Source: Subtercola boreus (GTDB lineage Bacteria > Actinomycetota > Actinomycetes > Actinomycetales > Microbacteriaceae). From it: DNA of 37,359 nucleotides. Under the pieces are notes generated by a model. That model worked only from the letters and a program-made list of their open reading frames with translations, did not search any database and was not told the DNA's origin. The translations under genes were made by a program, and so were the position numbers. The DNA is taken from the NCBI RefSeq assembly GCF_003399625.1, contig NZ_NBXA01000050.1, forward strand, positions 1 to 37,359, read 5' to 3'. Every line of letters starts with the position of its first letter. The first letter of the stretch is position 1. This document shows, one piece after another, positions 24,355-31,180 of this stretch.

Positions 24355-24753
24355 TCAAACTGATTGGGATGGTCTCCGAAAGCGATCGACGTCGTCTGCG
24401 CCTTCGTTGTCTGCTTGCCTCATCGGAGGAACGTTCTGTGCGGCGTGGGCCGCTAGTGAGTAATTGATGCCGCGAAGCATGAGCACCAGGAGGATGCCGA
24501 TTGCTCCGGCTGTGAACGCGCCGGGCGCGAATGCCTGGATTGTTTTGGATAGCGTCCACCCGTCGGGGTACATACAACTGGCAGTGACTCCCGAGAAGGC
24601 GTTCGTGGTGCATACAAGTCCTCCGCCGTCGGTGACCTGACCAAACTGGATCTGGAGGATCACAGCTGTGGTGATGAGCGACACTGACAGCAACAGCATG
24701 ATCAGCTGGGTGGCGTGCGAAGTTCGCAGGCGGGATGGTCGGGTCGGTCTCAT
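24355..24753 (-). CDS. Small membrane protein, paralogue A
   Basis: A 132-residue protein with a basic N-terminus, a membrane helix (about 17-36, LIMLLLSVSLITTAVIL), an extracytoplasmic loop with two cysteines (VCTTNAFSG, SCMYPDG), a conserved SKTIQAFAPGAFTAG leading into a second helix, and a charged tail with DDVDRFRRP. It is clearly paralogous to 28789-29172, which shares the cysteine spacing, the AFAPGAFTAG segment and the DRFRRP tail. Unknown function; the loop disulfide suggests exposure outside the membrane. About 195 bases downstream (24160-24354) hold no gene. Confidence 0.78.
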   Translation of the reverse strand: MRPTRPSRLRTSHATQLIMLLLSVSLITTAVILQIQFGQVTDGGGLVCTTNAFSGVTASCMYPDGWTLSKTIQAFAPGAFTAGAIGILLVLMLRGINYSLAAHAAQNVPPMRQADNEGADDVDRFRRPSQSV

Positions 24754-24830
24754 TGGGTCAGCTTAAGAGGGCCGGCGACTATGGCGGGCGGGATTTTCTG
24801 CGTGGCGTGGACGGTTCTGGATGTGCCGGA

Positions 24831-24872
24831 CCCGTAATAGATAGAGGGGGGTTGACCCCTTCCGATTACGGG
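24831..24872 (+). promoter_or_regulatory. Nested inverted repeat covering the ribosome binding site region of the next gene
   Basis: CCCGTAAT (24831-24838) pairs with ATTACGGG (24865-24872), and GGGG-TTGA-CCCC is nested inside (about 24848-24859). The right arm runs into GGGGGA, the ribosome binding site of the GTG at 24880. In RNA the stem could hide that site; in DNA it could be an operator. Confidence 0.4.
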
Positions 24873-24879
24873 GGAATCA

Positions 24880-25182
24880 GTGTCCGACCGGATAGATGAG
24901 CTGTTGATGGATGCCAAGCCTGGACTCGATCTTTCGAGACCGGGTATCGAGCGAGAAACAGTCGCCTTGGCGAGAACTTACGCGGCTAACGCGACTCGGT
25001 TGCCGCGTAAGCGGCGTCTCTTCCGTAGCAACTTCGGCCTTGGTGCGGGTCTGGTTGTGCTTCTGGTTGGAGGTGCGAGTGCGTCGTTCGCCGCGCCAGC
25101 GGTCTCGAGCTGGTTGGGGATGCGCTACCCAGACGCCAGCACCCAGCACCTGAGTCTGCCCAGGGTTTGGTTGTCACGATGA
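24880..25182 (+). CDS. Small single-pass membrane protein, perhaps truncated
   Basis: A GTG at 24880 behind GGGGGA gives 100 residues. An acidic/amphipathic cytosolic start (SDRIDELLMDAKPGLDLS) and a helical RETVALARTYAANATRLP lead to a basic patch, then one membrane helix (about 52-72, FGLGAGLVVLLVGGASASFA) and a short tail. It resembles the N-terminal half of longer actinobacterial membrane-anchored proteins that continue after APAVSSWLG. The last ~20 residues look unlike a folded domain, so a frameshift or loss of the 3' part is possible. It lies upstream of a PadR gene in the same direction. Confidence 0.62.
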   Translation: MSDRIDELLMDAKPGLDLSRPGIERETVALARTYAANATRLPRKRRLFRSNFGLGAGLVVLLVGGASASFAAPAVSSWLGMRYPDASTQHLSLPRVWLSR

Positions 25183-25226
25183 CGCGTTTGCTCGACAGAG
25201 AGCGAAACGCCGGTGGTAGTTCGGCC

Positions 25227-25249
25227 CATATGCCCATTGTGGGAATATG
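25227..25249. promoter_or_regulatory. Operator-like inverted repeat before PadR gene 1
   Basis: CATATGCCCA (25227-25236) and TGGGAATATG (25240-25249) form a near-perfect inverted repeat (9 of 10 pairs, 3-base spacer). It overlaps a -10-like TATGTT (25246-25251) that ends six bases before the ATG at 25258. This is the expected place for PadR autorepression of a leaderless transcript. Confidence 0.6.
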
Positions 25250-25257
25250 TTCGGGTT

Positions 25258-25605
25258 ATGAGTAGAAGCGAGATGCGTGAGCCTGTGTTTTGGATTTTGA
25301 CCGCTTTGACGCAGGGCCGGCAGCATGGGTATGCGATCATTCAGGATGCTTCGCGGCTGTCGGGTGGGGCTGTCGTTCTGCCGGTGACGACGTTGTACGC
25401 GTCGCTTGAGCGGTTGGAGAAGGAGGGTCTTGTCCGTGCCGATGGTGATGAGGTGGTGTCGGGGCGTGTTCGCCGTTACTTCGCTTTGACACCGGCGGGG
25501 GAGAGCCGACTCGTCCTTGAAGCGGACCGACTTGAGGCGAAGGTGTTCACCGTCCGTTCGCAGTTGTCCCTCAGACCCGCTCTCATCCTCGGGGGAATCG
25601 CATGA
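25258..25605 (+). CDS. PadR family transcriptional regulator 1
   Basis: From the ATG at 25258 the product is 115 residues. The PadR winged helix is clear: REPVFWILTALTQGRQHGYAI, then VLPVTTLYASLERLEKEGLV as recognition helix and wing approach, RVRRYFALTPAGESRL as wing, and a final helix (about 93-105). It lacks the long C-terminal dimer domain, as in subfamily 2 PadR proteins. Its stop overlaps the next ATG by four bases, a standard pairing in which the regulator controls its own membrane-protein partner. Confidence 0.9.
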   Translation: MSRSEMREPVFWILTALTQGRQHGYAIIQDASRLSGGAVVLPVTTLYASLERLEKEGLVRADGDEVVSGRVRRYFALTPAGESRLVLEADRLEAKVFTVRSQLSLRPALILGGIA

Positions 25606-26564
25606 GGTCGGCGTTGGAGGCCCGATACCGGCGACTGCTCGCCTGGTACCCGAAGCAGTGGCGGGTCATGCACGAGGACGCATTCCTCGGGACCCTTCTT
25701 GACGTCGCCGACGCGGAGCATCGCGGTACCCCCACACGTGACGAATGCACGTCCATCATGGTTCACGGCGTTGCGGCACGTCTGGACCGCCTTGTTGTTC
25801 CAGAGATCCGGAATGCGGGAAGCACGATCGCTCTCACGGCGGGAACCGGTATCGCGGTGACCGAATTCGTTATCAGCAGTTGGGCTCCGTGGTTAGCGGG
25901 GAATCCTGCGCCGGGTTCTCTCACCCAGATCGGTCCGTTCTATGACACCGGCTTTGTCTTCGCTGGCCTTTGGATGATCGCCCTGATTGCGGCACTTAGT
26001 GGCCGGTGGGCGGTTGGTCGAGTAGTGCTGGTTTTGTCGATCGCCGCCGCGATCCCGATGCCCTTTCTGTACCGGTTGACCCCAGGAATCTGGCCGGTCG
26101 ATAATGCCACGTTGGTCCTCCTGGTGGGCTTCGCGTTAGTGGCAATTGTTGGGCGGCCACGCAGAGGGGTGTTTACCGGCGGCGCTTTCGTCGGATGGGG
26201 ACTACTGGCTGCCCTTGCTTATTGCACCCCTTCGTTTCCCTACGGGCAGTGGGCGTCCAGCAGATCCCTCTGGAGCGGTGTCGGCATGTTCTGGTACGGG
26301 GCGCTGGTCCTTCTCGCGACTGCAGTGGGATTCGCCCTTACCCGGCGCTGGAACACCGCCTTCACCATTGTGCTTAGTCTCACCCCGTTGGCTGTCACTT
26401 TCGCTGCCAACGAGATTCAGGGCATCGTCATCCAAAACGGTACAGCCGCCGCCATCACTATCCCAGTCGGGATCGGTGTCCTTCTGCTCTTCCTATACAG
26501 CAGCGGCCGCTTGATACTCCCGACAAGAACCCGGCGACGCAGCTTGTTCAAATCCGTTCGATAA
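25602..26564 (+). CDS. PadR-partner membrane protein with N-terminal prefix domain
   Basis: A 320-residue protein. The first ~60 residues (RYRRLLAWYPKQWRVMHEDA, LGTLLDVADAE) form the soluble helical prefix domain found in actinobacterial membrane proteins encoded with PadR regulators. About eight hydrophobic helices follow. No transport or catalytic motif is recognisable. The ATG overlaps the PadR stop (ATGA). It converges with the lipoprotein gene at 26675-27604, separated by an inverted repeat. Confidence 0.82.
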   Translation: MRSALEARYRRLLAWYPKQWRVMHEDAFLGTLLDVADAEHRGTPTRDECTSIMVHGVAARLDRLVVPEIRNAGSTIALTAGTGIAVTEFVISSWAPWLAGNPAPGSLTQIGPFYDTGFVFAGLWMIALIAALSGRWAVGRVVLVLSIAAAIPMPFLYRLTPGIWPVDNATLVLLVGFALVAIVGRPRRGVFTGGAFVGWGLLAALAYCTPSFPYGQWASSRSLWSGVGMFWYGALVLLATAVGFALTRRWNTAFTIVLSLTPLAVTFAANEIQGIVIQNGTAAAITIPVGIGVLLLFLYSSGRLILPTRTRRRSLFKSVR

Positions 26565-26637
26565 CCAAAACCCGCAATTCGGTACCGTGCGATAGGTCCA
26601 GTACGGCGATCGGCCCAGCGGAAATGAAGACCCCGGT

Positions 26638-26687
26638 TACCGGACGTTATGTGGGACGGGTGCGGACTGTGTTACTAATGTCCGGTA
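26638..26687. terminator. Inverted repeat between convergent genes
   Basis: TACCGGACGTTA (26638-26649) pairs with TAATGTCCGGTA (26676-26687), a 12-bp stem with one wobble pair and a 26-base loop. It covers the stop codon of the minus-strand lipoprotein gene and follows the plus-strand membrane gene. This fits a shared terminator, but there is no T tract. Confidence 0.4.
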
Positions 26688-27604
26688 GCGCGGTCGGCCT
26701 TTGCGCTAGCAGCCGCGTAGAAGGCTTGCACCGGTCTAAGTTCGTCACGGTGCTGCTCGATGAGGGCGTTGGCGTGGGCAACGTGCGAGGCATTCGCTGT
26801 CGCGATGAAGTCGGTCCGGGTCTTGCACTGAATGTCGGTGGTGGCTTGGGCGACGTCTTCGCTGGAGGCGCGAACGCCGATCTCGTTGGAAAGGTCCAGG
26901 TCGTCGGTGACGGGGTCCGTCCGGTTGTACCCGGCCGCGGCCATACACGCTGCCCAGTCTGCCTTCGCCGCGGTGGTGCTCGGGTCGTTCCACGCGTCGA
27001 ACCACGCCTGGGAATGGAGGGACATCGCGAGATCACGGCCGGTCGGGGGAGCGGTGTCGATCGTGCCAGTGATCTCCACGCGTGCTTGTCCCAGACACCC
27101 GCCGGCTGGTACGGGTTGGCCGTTTACTGTGCCAGGGGAAAGTTTCTGGTCTTCCGGGGTTGGTCTTTGGTTGTTCACGACGCCGGCAAGAACAAGCTGA
27201 TACTGGTCCGTTGCAATTTCGTCGTACCAGGGTTCTGCCGGGTCTGGGCTTGGGGCAGGCATGTATCCCCATACGTCTGCGACGGCGAGGTCGGTGATGC
27301 CGTAGAGGCGTTGGTCTGCGATCTTGAAGCTCTCGCGCACTTGGTCATAGTCCTGAGCGCTCCGGTAGGTCATCCCGAACCGGGTGAAGCACTCGGTCGT
27401 GAGGATGTCGACTGCTTGGGTGATCTTGGTGATGGCCTCGGCTGGCTGAGCGTACGCGGCGAGCGGGTCCGGCAGGGCCGGCTCGATACCCGCGGCGCGC
27501 AGATCCGCAGATGCGGGTGGTGAGGCTGCGCACCCGGTCAGCATCAAACTCACGGTCGCACTGAGTGCGCCGATCAGGGCGAGAATTCGTCGTGAGGCTT
27601 TCAT
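26675..27604 (-). CDS. Lipoprotein of unknown function in PadR module 2
   Basis: A 309-residue lipoprotein. The signal sequence MKASRRILALIGALSATVS ends in the lipobox MLTGC (Cys25). The mature part is polar and helical, with four further cysteines (TECFTRFG, GGCLGQAR, WAACMAAAGY, DIQCKTRT) that could form two disulfides. The WAACMAAAGY motif is common in actinobacterial secreted proteins of unknown function. It starts six bases after the stop of the membrane protein at 27611-28369, so it is the third gene of a PadR-controlled operon. Confidence 0.85.
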   Translation of the reverse strand: MKASRRILALIGALSATVSLMLTGCAASPPASADLRAAGIEPALPDPLAAYAQPAEAITKITQAVDILTTECFTRFGMTYRSAQDYDQVRESFKIADQRLYGITDLAVADVWGYMPAPSPDPAEPWYDEIATDQYQLVLAGVVNNQRPTPEDQKLSPGTVNGQPVPAGGCLGQARVEITGTIDTAPPTGRDLAMSLHSQAWFDAWNDPSTTAAKADWAACMAAAGYNRTDPVTDDLDLSNEIGVRASSEDVAQATTDIQCKTRTDFIATANASHVAHANALIEQHRDELRPVQAFYAAASAKADRATGH

Positions 27605-27610
27605 CAGCGC

Positions 27611-28369
27611 TTACCCCACCAGTCCGGGGTCTGATTCTTGGCGGGGAGTCTGGCCGGCCTGTGGCCGGGTTCGGATGGTGCCAATGAGAAAGCACGCCGC
27701 AACGAGCATCGACGGTACGAGCATCGTCCCGAGTCCAAGAAGCGGCGGTAGCAGGTCGAGGAGAGGTTCCATGAGGGCGGCGTAGAGCTGCGAGGCGTGA
27801 GCGCTGATACTCGGCAGGGCCATCGACAGTGTCCACCCGATGGGGAACGCCAGGACAGCCAACCCGATGCCCCCGAGGAGGCGACTACCGGGCCGGCTGA
27901 ACAGAAACACGGCCAGACATGCCAGCACACCGCAGCTTAGGAGGACGGCAGGCGCACCGGGGGAGGAGAAGGCCGACACGTTCAGTGTCGCTCGAACAGC
28001 ACCAGAGAGCGAGGCAACGATCATGACTGCGGCAAGAACATAGACCGCGGTGGATGTTCGTTGCGCACCTGAACGCTGTCGGCGCGGCGAGATGGCGGCT
28101 TGCCCGCTGCGTTCTCGTCGCAGCTGCTGTCCACGCCACGACAGATCAGCGCCCATACCGAACACCGCCCGCATCCCGATCTCACTGGCGAGGGCTCGCC
28201 GCTCACGCGGGGTGCGCCCCGCACTTTTGCTGTGTTCGAAGAGATCCGACGCGAGCTCGTCTCGCCGATCGTTAGCGACCTCACGAGGAAGCCCGCGCGT
28301 GTAGAACGCCGCCCATCGGAGCACCCACACTGTTGTCCGGCGCTCCGCTTTCGTCCTGATCGCGCTCAT
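27611..28369 (-). CDS. PadR-partner membrane protein, module 2
   Basis: Taking the ATG at 28369, which overlaps the PadR stop (ATGA), the product is 252 residues; the longer upstream frame is a shadow. The prefix domain is clear: VLRWAAFYTRGLPREVANDRR, DELASDLFEHSK, ALASEIGMRAVFGMGADLSW (about 12-80). Four or five membrane helices follow (for example TAVYVLAAVMIVASL). In actinobacteria this prefix precedes permease-like or regulatory membrane domains. No catalytic motif is visible. Confidence 0.82.
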   Translation of the reverse strand: MSAIRTKAERRTTVWVLRWAAFYTRGLPREVANDRRDELASDLFEHSKSAGRTPRERRALASEIGMRAVFGMGADLSWRGQQLRRERSGQAAISPRRQRSGAQRTSTAVYVLAAVMIVASLSGAVRATLNVSAFSSPGAPAVLLSCGVLACLAVFLFSRPGSRLLGGIGLAVLAFPIGWTLSMALPSISAHASQLYAALMEPLLDLLPPLLGLGTMLVPSMLVAACFLIGTIRTRPQAGQTPRQESDPGLVG

Positions 28370-28731
28370 GAGAGCGCCGGTCCCAGACCGACACGGCGAA
28401 TCGGTGCGGCCGGCTGTGCCGCGACCCGGGCCGACCGCTGCGCCTCGGCGCCTTGACCGGTGACCCGGTACAAACGCCGGCGGGGCCTGCTCTCGGCCTC
28501 TGCCGCCGCAGGGTCCTCCCATACGGCCTCCAGAAGACCAGCCTCAGCCATCCGGCCCAAAGCTTTGTACAGCGTCCCATGCGCGGTCAGACCCTTAGAG
28601 GAGTCGGACTCGCGGAGCGCCCGGGCAAGAGAAAAGCCATAGATGGGTTCGTTGCGGCTCTGCAGGTCAAGGCCTGCTTCGAGGATGTCGTACTCCAGAG
28701 GGAGCACCGTTCCGGCTTTACGTCGAGGCAT
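28366..28731 (-). CDS. PadR family transcriptional regulator 2
   Basis: From the ATG at 28731 (MPRRKAGTVLPL) the product is 121 residues. The PadR fold shows LEYDILEAGLDLQ, YGFSLARALRES, GLTAHGTLYKALGRMAEAG (recognition helix) and a wing with RPRRRLYRVTGQGAEA. A predicted promoter at 28738-28766 ends six bases before this ATG, so the message is probably leaderless; the upstream extension to 28761 would overlap the -35 box. It heads an operon with the membrane protein and lipoprotein. Confidence 0.88.
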   Translation of the reverse strand: MPRRKAGTVLPLEYDILEAGLDLQSRNEPIYGFSLARALRESDSSKGLTAHGTLYKALGRMAEAGLLEAVWEDPAAAEAESRPRRRLYRVTGQGAEAQRSARVAAQPAAPIRRVGLGPALS

Positions 28732-28737
28732 AACCAA

Positions 28738-28766
28738 AGAATAGGAAGATAGCTTCTCCAAGTCAA
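28738..28766 (-). promoter_or_regulatory. Promoter and operator-like site of PadR module 2
   Basis: On the minus strand TTGACT (28761-28766) and TATTCT (28738-28743) are exactly 17 bases apart. The -10 ends six bases before the ATG at 28731, so the transcript should begin at or next to the start codon. The spacer contains GAAGCTATCTTC, a 12-base near-palindrome that could bind PadR. Confidence 0.62.
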
Positions 28767-28788
28767 GAACCCCTTAGATGCAGCCGTC

Positions 28789-29172
28789 TTAGCGGGGGCG
28801 GCGGAACCGGTCGTCGTTCTCGGTCTGTTGGCCGTCGGTTTTGTGCTGCGGGTCTGGGATAGTTGCGGTTCTGCTTAGTTGGCTGAGGCCCGTGAGTAAG
28901 AGTGCGATGAGTATGCCGACGAGCCCGGCGGTGAAAGCACCGGGTGCGAACGCCTGGACGGTCTTGGAAAATGCGTAATTGCCAGGATAAATGCAGCTCG
29001 ATAGGGCACCGCCGGAAGGGTCGACGGTGCAGACGCTCGCCCCCGGGTCCGTGATCTGACCATACGTAGCTTGAAGGAACAAGGCCGTGATGATCATTAC
29101 GAGCGACAGAACCACGATCACTAGCTGCGTGCCGACACAAGTACGAAGGTTCCACCTAAGGGGCAGGCTCAT
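28789..29172 (-). CDS. Small membrane protein, paralogue B
   Basis: From the ATG at 29172 (MSLPLRWNLR) the product is 127 residues. It has a helix at about 14-34 (LVIVVLSLVMIITALFLQ), a loop with two cysteines (SVCTVDPSGG, SCIYPGN), then SKTVQAFAPGAFTAG into a second helix, and a polar tail ending DDRFRRPR. The match to 24355-24753 extends over the whole length, including cysteine positions and tail. It is encoded just upstream of PadR module 2 in the same direction. Function unknown. Confidence 0.8.
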   Translation of the reverse strand: MSLPLRWNLRTCVGTQLVIVVLSLVMIITALFLQATYGQITDPGASVCTVDPSGGALSSCIYPGNYAFSKTVQAFAPGAFTAGLVGILIALLLTGLSQLSRTATIPDPQHKTDGQQTENDDRFRRPR

Positions 29173-29279
29173 AGGATCAGAGCGGTTTTCGCGACAAGGC
29201 TTGATCGAATCATGTTTGCTTTCCCAGCGGGCAGTTGTGTTGCAGGGGGTACCGACGGTGACGAAACAGCGCATCCCTT

Positions 29280-29756
29280 TTATGGAGTCGTTGTGTCAAT
29301 GATGATGAGTGTGCTGGTGTCGGTCCATTCCGGTGCTGGTCCCTCGTCTAGGGTTGCCCAGGTCACAGGCCCGGGCAGTGGTTCGATCGTGGCGGCCCGG
29401 GAGAGCGTGTCGAGCTCGCTCCCTACCCAGGCGGCACCAATGCTGACCGCGCCGGTGGCCACAGACGCCGTGATGAGCGTCCCAGTGACGAACCGGGTCA
29501 GGAGACGCCGTCCGACTTTCGCTTCAAACTTCATGTTCTTCTCCTGCTTCTCGGTGACGGTGGAGCTGGTGGTCTTGGCAAGCCGGCGGCTCAGGATGGA
29601 GGTGGACAGGGCGCCCGCTGCGATGGTCCACCTCGAGAGGCCAAGCTCGGCGGCGTCCCGGCAGTCCGCCGACCACTGCTCGGTTCGGCTCATTCGGCTG
29701 GCCCTCGGTGAGAATGCGACCGCCGCCATGATCAGCAGGTGATGTATCGAGTTCAT
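29280..29756 (-). CDS. PadR-partner membrane protein, module 3, with possible internal start
   Basis: A 158-residue frame whose ATG at 29756 overlaps the PadR stop (ATGA). The N-terminal half resembles another PadR-associated prefix domain (SRTEQWSADCRDAAELGLSR, WTIAAGAL). From residue 75 a separate unit begins: KFEAKVGRRLLTRFVTG, one membrane helix (about 88-112), and a tail with GPVTWATLDEG. An ATG at 29532 in the same frame is preceded by CAGGAGAAGAAC, a strong ribosome binding site, so a shorter 83-residue product may be made from the same message. Confidence 0.75.
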   Translation of the reverse strand: MNSIHHLLIMAAVAFSPRASRMSRTEQWSADCRDAAELGLSRWTIAAGALSTSILSRRLAKTTSSTVTEKQEKNMKFEAKVGRRLLTRFVTGTLITASVATGAVSIGAAWVGSELDTLSRAATIEPLPGPVTWATLDEGPAPEWTDTSTLIIIDTTTP

Positions 29757-30076
29757 GACGTCGCCAACCGCCCCGTCTCAGGCCTACCGGTCGAAGTCCG
29801 TTTCGCTTCGAACGCCGAACAGGTCTCCCGGGCGGCAATCTCCCCCTCGGCAGTGAACTTGTACAGGCGGCGGCGGGGTCCTTGCCGTGAAGAGTCTTCC
29901 TCCCAGGATGACTGTATCCAGCCGTTTCGTTCAAGACGCTCGAGGATCGGATAGATCGTCCCGGGGAGGCGCTGCGTCTGCTTGATGATCTGCAAACCCC
30001 ACACCGGGGCTGTGGTGCCCAACATCACGTGAAGAACATCGACGGTAGGTGCTGTCACCCGTTGAATCCGATCCAT
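29753..30076 (-). CDS. PadR family transcriptional regulator 3
   Basis: A 107-residue PadR protein: TVDVLHVMLGTTAPVWGLQI, RLPGTIYPILERLERNGWI (recognition helix) and a wing with GPRRRLYKFTAEGEIAARE. The ATG at 30076 is six bases downstream of a -10-like hexamer, again predicting a leaderless transcript. It overlaps its membrane partner. Along with the genes at 25258 and 28366 it is the third PadR of the window; the three proteins are clearly different in sequence. Confidence 0.9.
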   Translation of the reverse strand: MDRIQRVTAPTVDVLHVMLGTTAPVWGLQIIKQTQRLPGTIYPILERLERNGWIQSSWEEDSSRQGPRRRLYKFTAEGEIAARETCSAFEAKRTSTGRPETGRLATS

Positions 30077-30082
30077 ACCAGT

Positions 30083-30111
30083 AATCTAGCTATATCGAAT
30101 AAGAACCACAA
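30083..30111 (-). promoter_or_regulatory. Promoter of PadR module 3
   Basis: TTGTGG (30106-30111) and TAGATT (30083-30088) on the minus strand are 17 bases apart; the -10 ends six bases before the ATG at 30076. TATAGCTAGA across the -10 is a near-palindrome (8 of 10) and a possible PadR site. The geometry copies that of module 2. Confidence 0.55.
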
Positions 30112-30251
30112 GGCGTAACGCGAAGGAGCCTGTCATCAGGGCTGAGCCTGCCATCAGCTGTGCCTCCTGCTCTCAACCACCAGCCCGCGCCAAAGTGCTG
30201 GCCCCTACAAGGCGGCCCCGGGTCTGAGGAAGGTTGACGGAGCACCGACAA

Positions 30252-30623
30252 GTGCGTCAGGCTGCGGAGATGATCGCGGTCCTGTTCTCTGTTGTGCTCC
30301 TCGGCGCGGTTGTCTTCGCGCTCGTCGACATCATTCTTCGCGATGAGTCCCAGATCAAGCACCTCCCCAAGATTGCCTGGGTGCTCCTCGTCGTGTTCCT
30401 TCCCCTCGTGGGAACCGGTCTGTGGCTCATCCTCGGCCGTGAGTACGCGTACCGATCAGGCGGCAACGTCAGCTTCGGGGACCCGAGCCGGTGGAAGTCC
30501 ACCGACAAGGATGCACGATCCGGCCGGAGTGTGGATTCCCGGTCTACGGAGGAGCAGCTCGCTGATCTTGAACGAGAGATCCAACGATCAAACCAAAACC
30601 CTGAAGGGATACCGGATCGCTGA
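30252..30623 (+). CDS. PLDc_N-type membrane protein
   Basis: A 123-residue protein from a GTG at 30252 (GACGGAG nine bases upstream); a TTG at 30234 is an alternative. Two membrane helices (about 8-27 and 40-59) include IAWVLLVVFLPLVGTGLWLILGR, the signature of the phospholipase D N-terminal membrane domain (PLDc_N), which also occurs alone. The C-terminus is polar and charged with EEQLADLEREIQRS, a short coiled coil. No phospholipase HKD motif is present, so no enzymatic role is expected. Confidence 0.8.
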   Translation: MRQAAEMIAVLFSVVLLGAVVFALVDIILRDESQIKHLPKIAWVLLVVFLPLVGTGLWLILGREYAYRSGGNVSFGDPSRWKSTDKDARSGRSVDSRSTEEQLADLEREIQRSNQNPEGIPDR

Positions 30624-30627
30624 CCAC

Positions 30628-30663
30628 AGCCGGAACGCGTCTGTCGAACCCGGGTGTCCGGCT
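30628..30663. terminator. Inverted repeat between convergent genes
   Basis: AGCCGGA (30628-30634) pairs with TCCGGCT (30657-30663), with an internal CCCGGG in the loop. It sits five bases after the PLDc_N stop and three bases before the end of the disrupted lipoprotein gene. Short stem and no T tract. Confidence 0.35.
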
Positions 30664-30665
30664 AA

Positions 30666-31035
30666 TCAGTGGCCGAGAATCGCGTCTCGAAGGTCTTGAG
30701 CATTATTGCCCTGTGGGACTGCGATTGACACCTCACTACTTTCAAGGGCCGTGAGGGCTACGGGCGCACCAATGATCGCGTCGCCGGCTTTCATCACCAG
30801 GCGCGCCCCGTCCGCCGCCTGCGCCGCTTGCGTGGTCACTGAATTGAGGACTTTCCCGCCTTCGTCGGTGAAGGTGACGTGCACCGAACCCTGCCCGCCG
30901 CTTTCGATGACGTCAGCTTCTTGAACGTCGGCGCTTTCATATGCGGCAGGCACTGCAATGTTCTCACCGTTCACGGAAACACATTCCTCAGATCCACCCG
31001 CAGCGCACGCGTGTGACACCGCCAACTCGATCACC
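30666..31035 (-). pseudogene. Lipoprotein gene, 3' fragment interrupted by IS21
   Basis: The C-terminal part of a secreted lipoprotein: HACAAGGSEECVSV, NIAVPAAYESADV, then strand-rich segments to the end at 30666. It lacks a signal sequence. The 5' part, with lipobox, lies beyond the IS at 33719-33831. Removing 31036-33718 and one copy of ATCACC joins the parts in frame (SSSGRAVI with ELAVSHAC) into a 158-residue protein with Cys21 as lipid site. A GTG in this fragment could still start a cytoplasmic remnant, but export would be lost. Confidence 0.88.
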
Positions 31036-31180
31036 TGTCTGTGACAGCTTGAGTGGAGTCCACTAGGACGGCTTGGTTCACTACCACCTGACGGTTTGCC
31101 GGGGTGTTGTGACGGTTTGATTCGCGTCCACCGGCACCGTTGATTATCTGACCCTGTGGTGTCAGCGGTGGAAGGCAGTT

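Noticed and set aside
26624-27523. A 299-residue plus-strand frame opposite the lipoprotein gene
   Set aside because: The minus strand has a signal sequence, lipobox and family-like motifs; the plus-strand frame has none.
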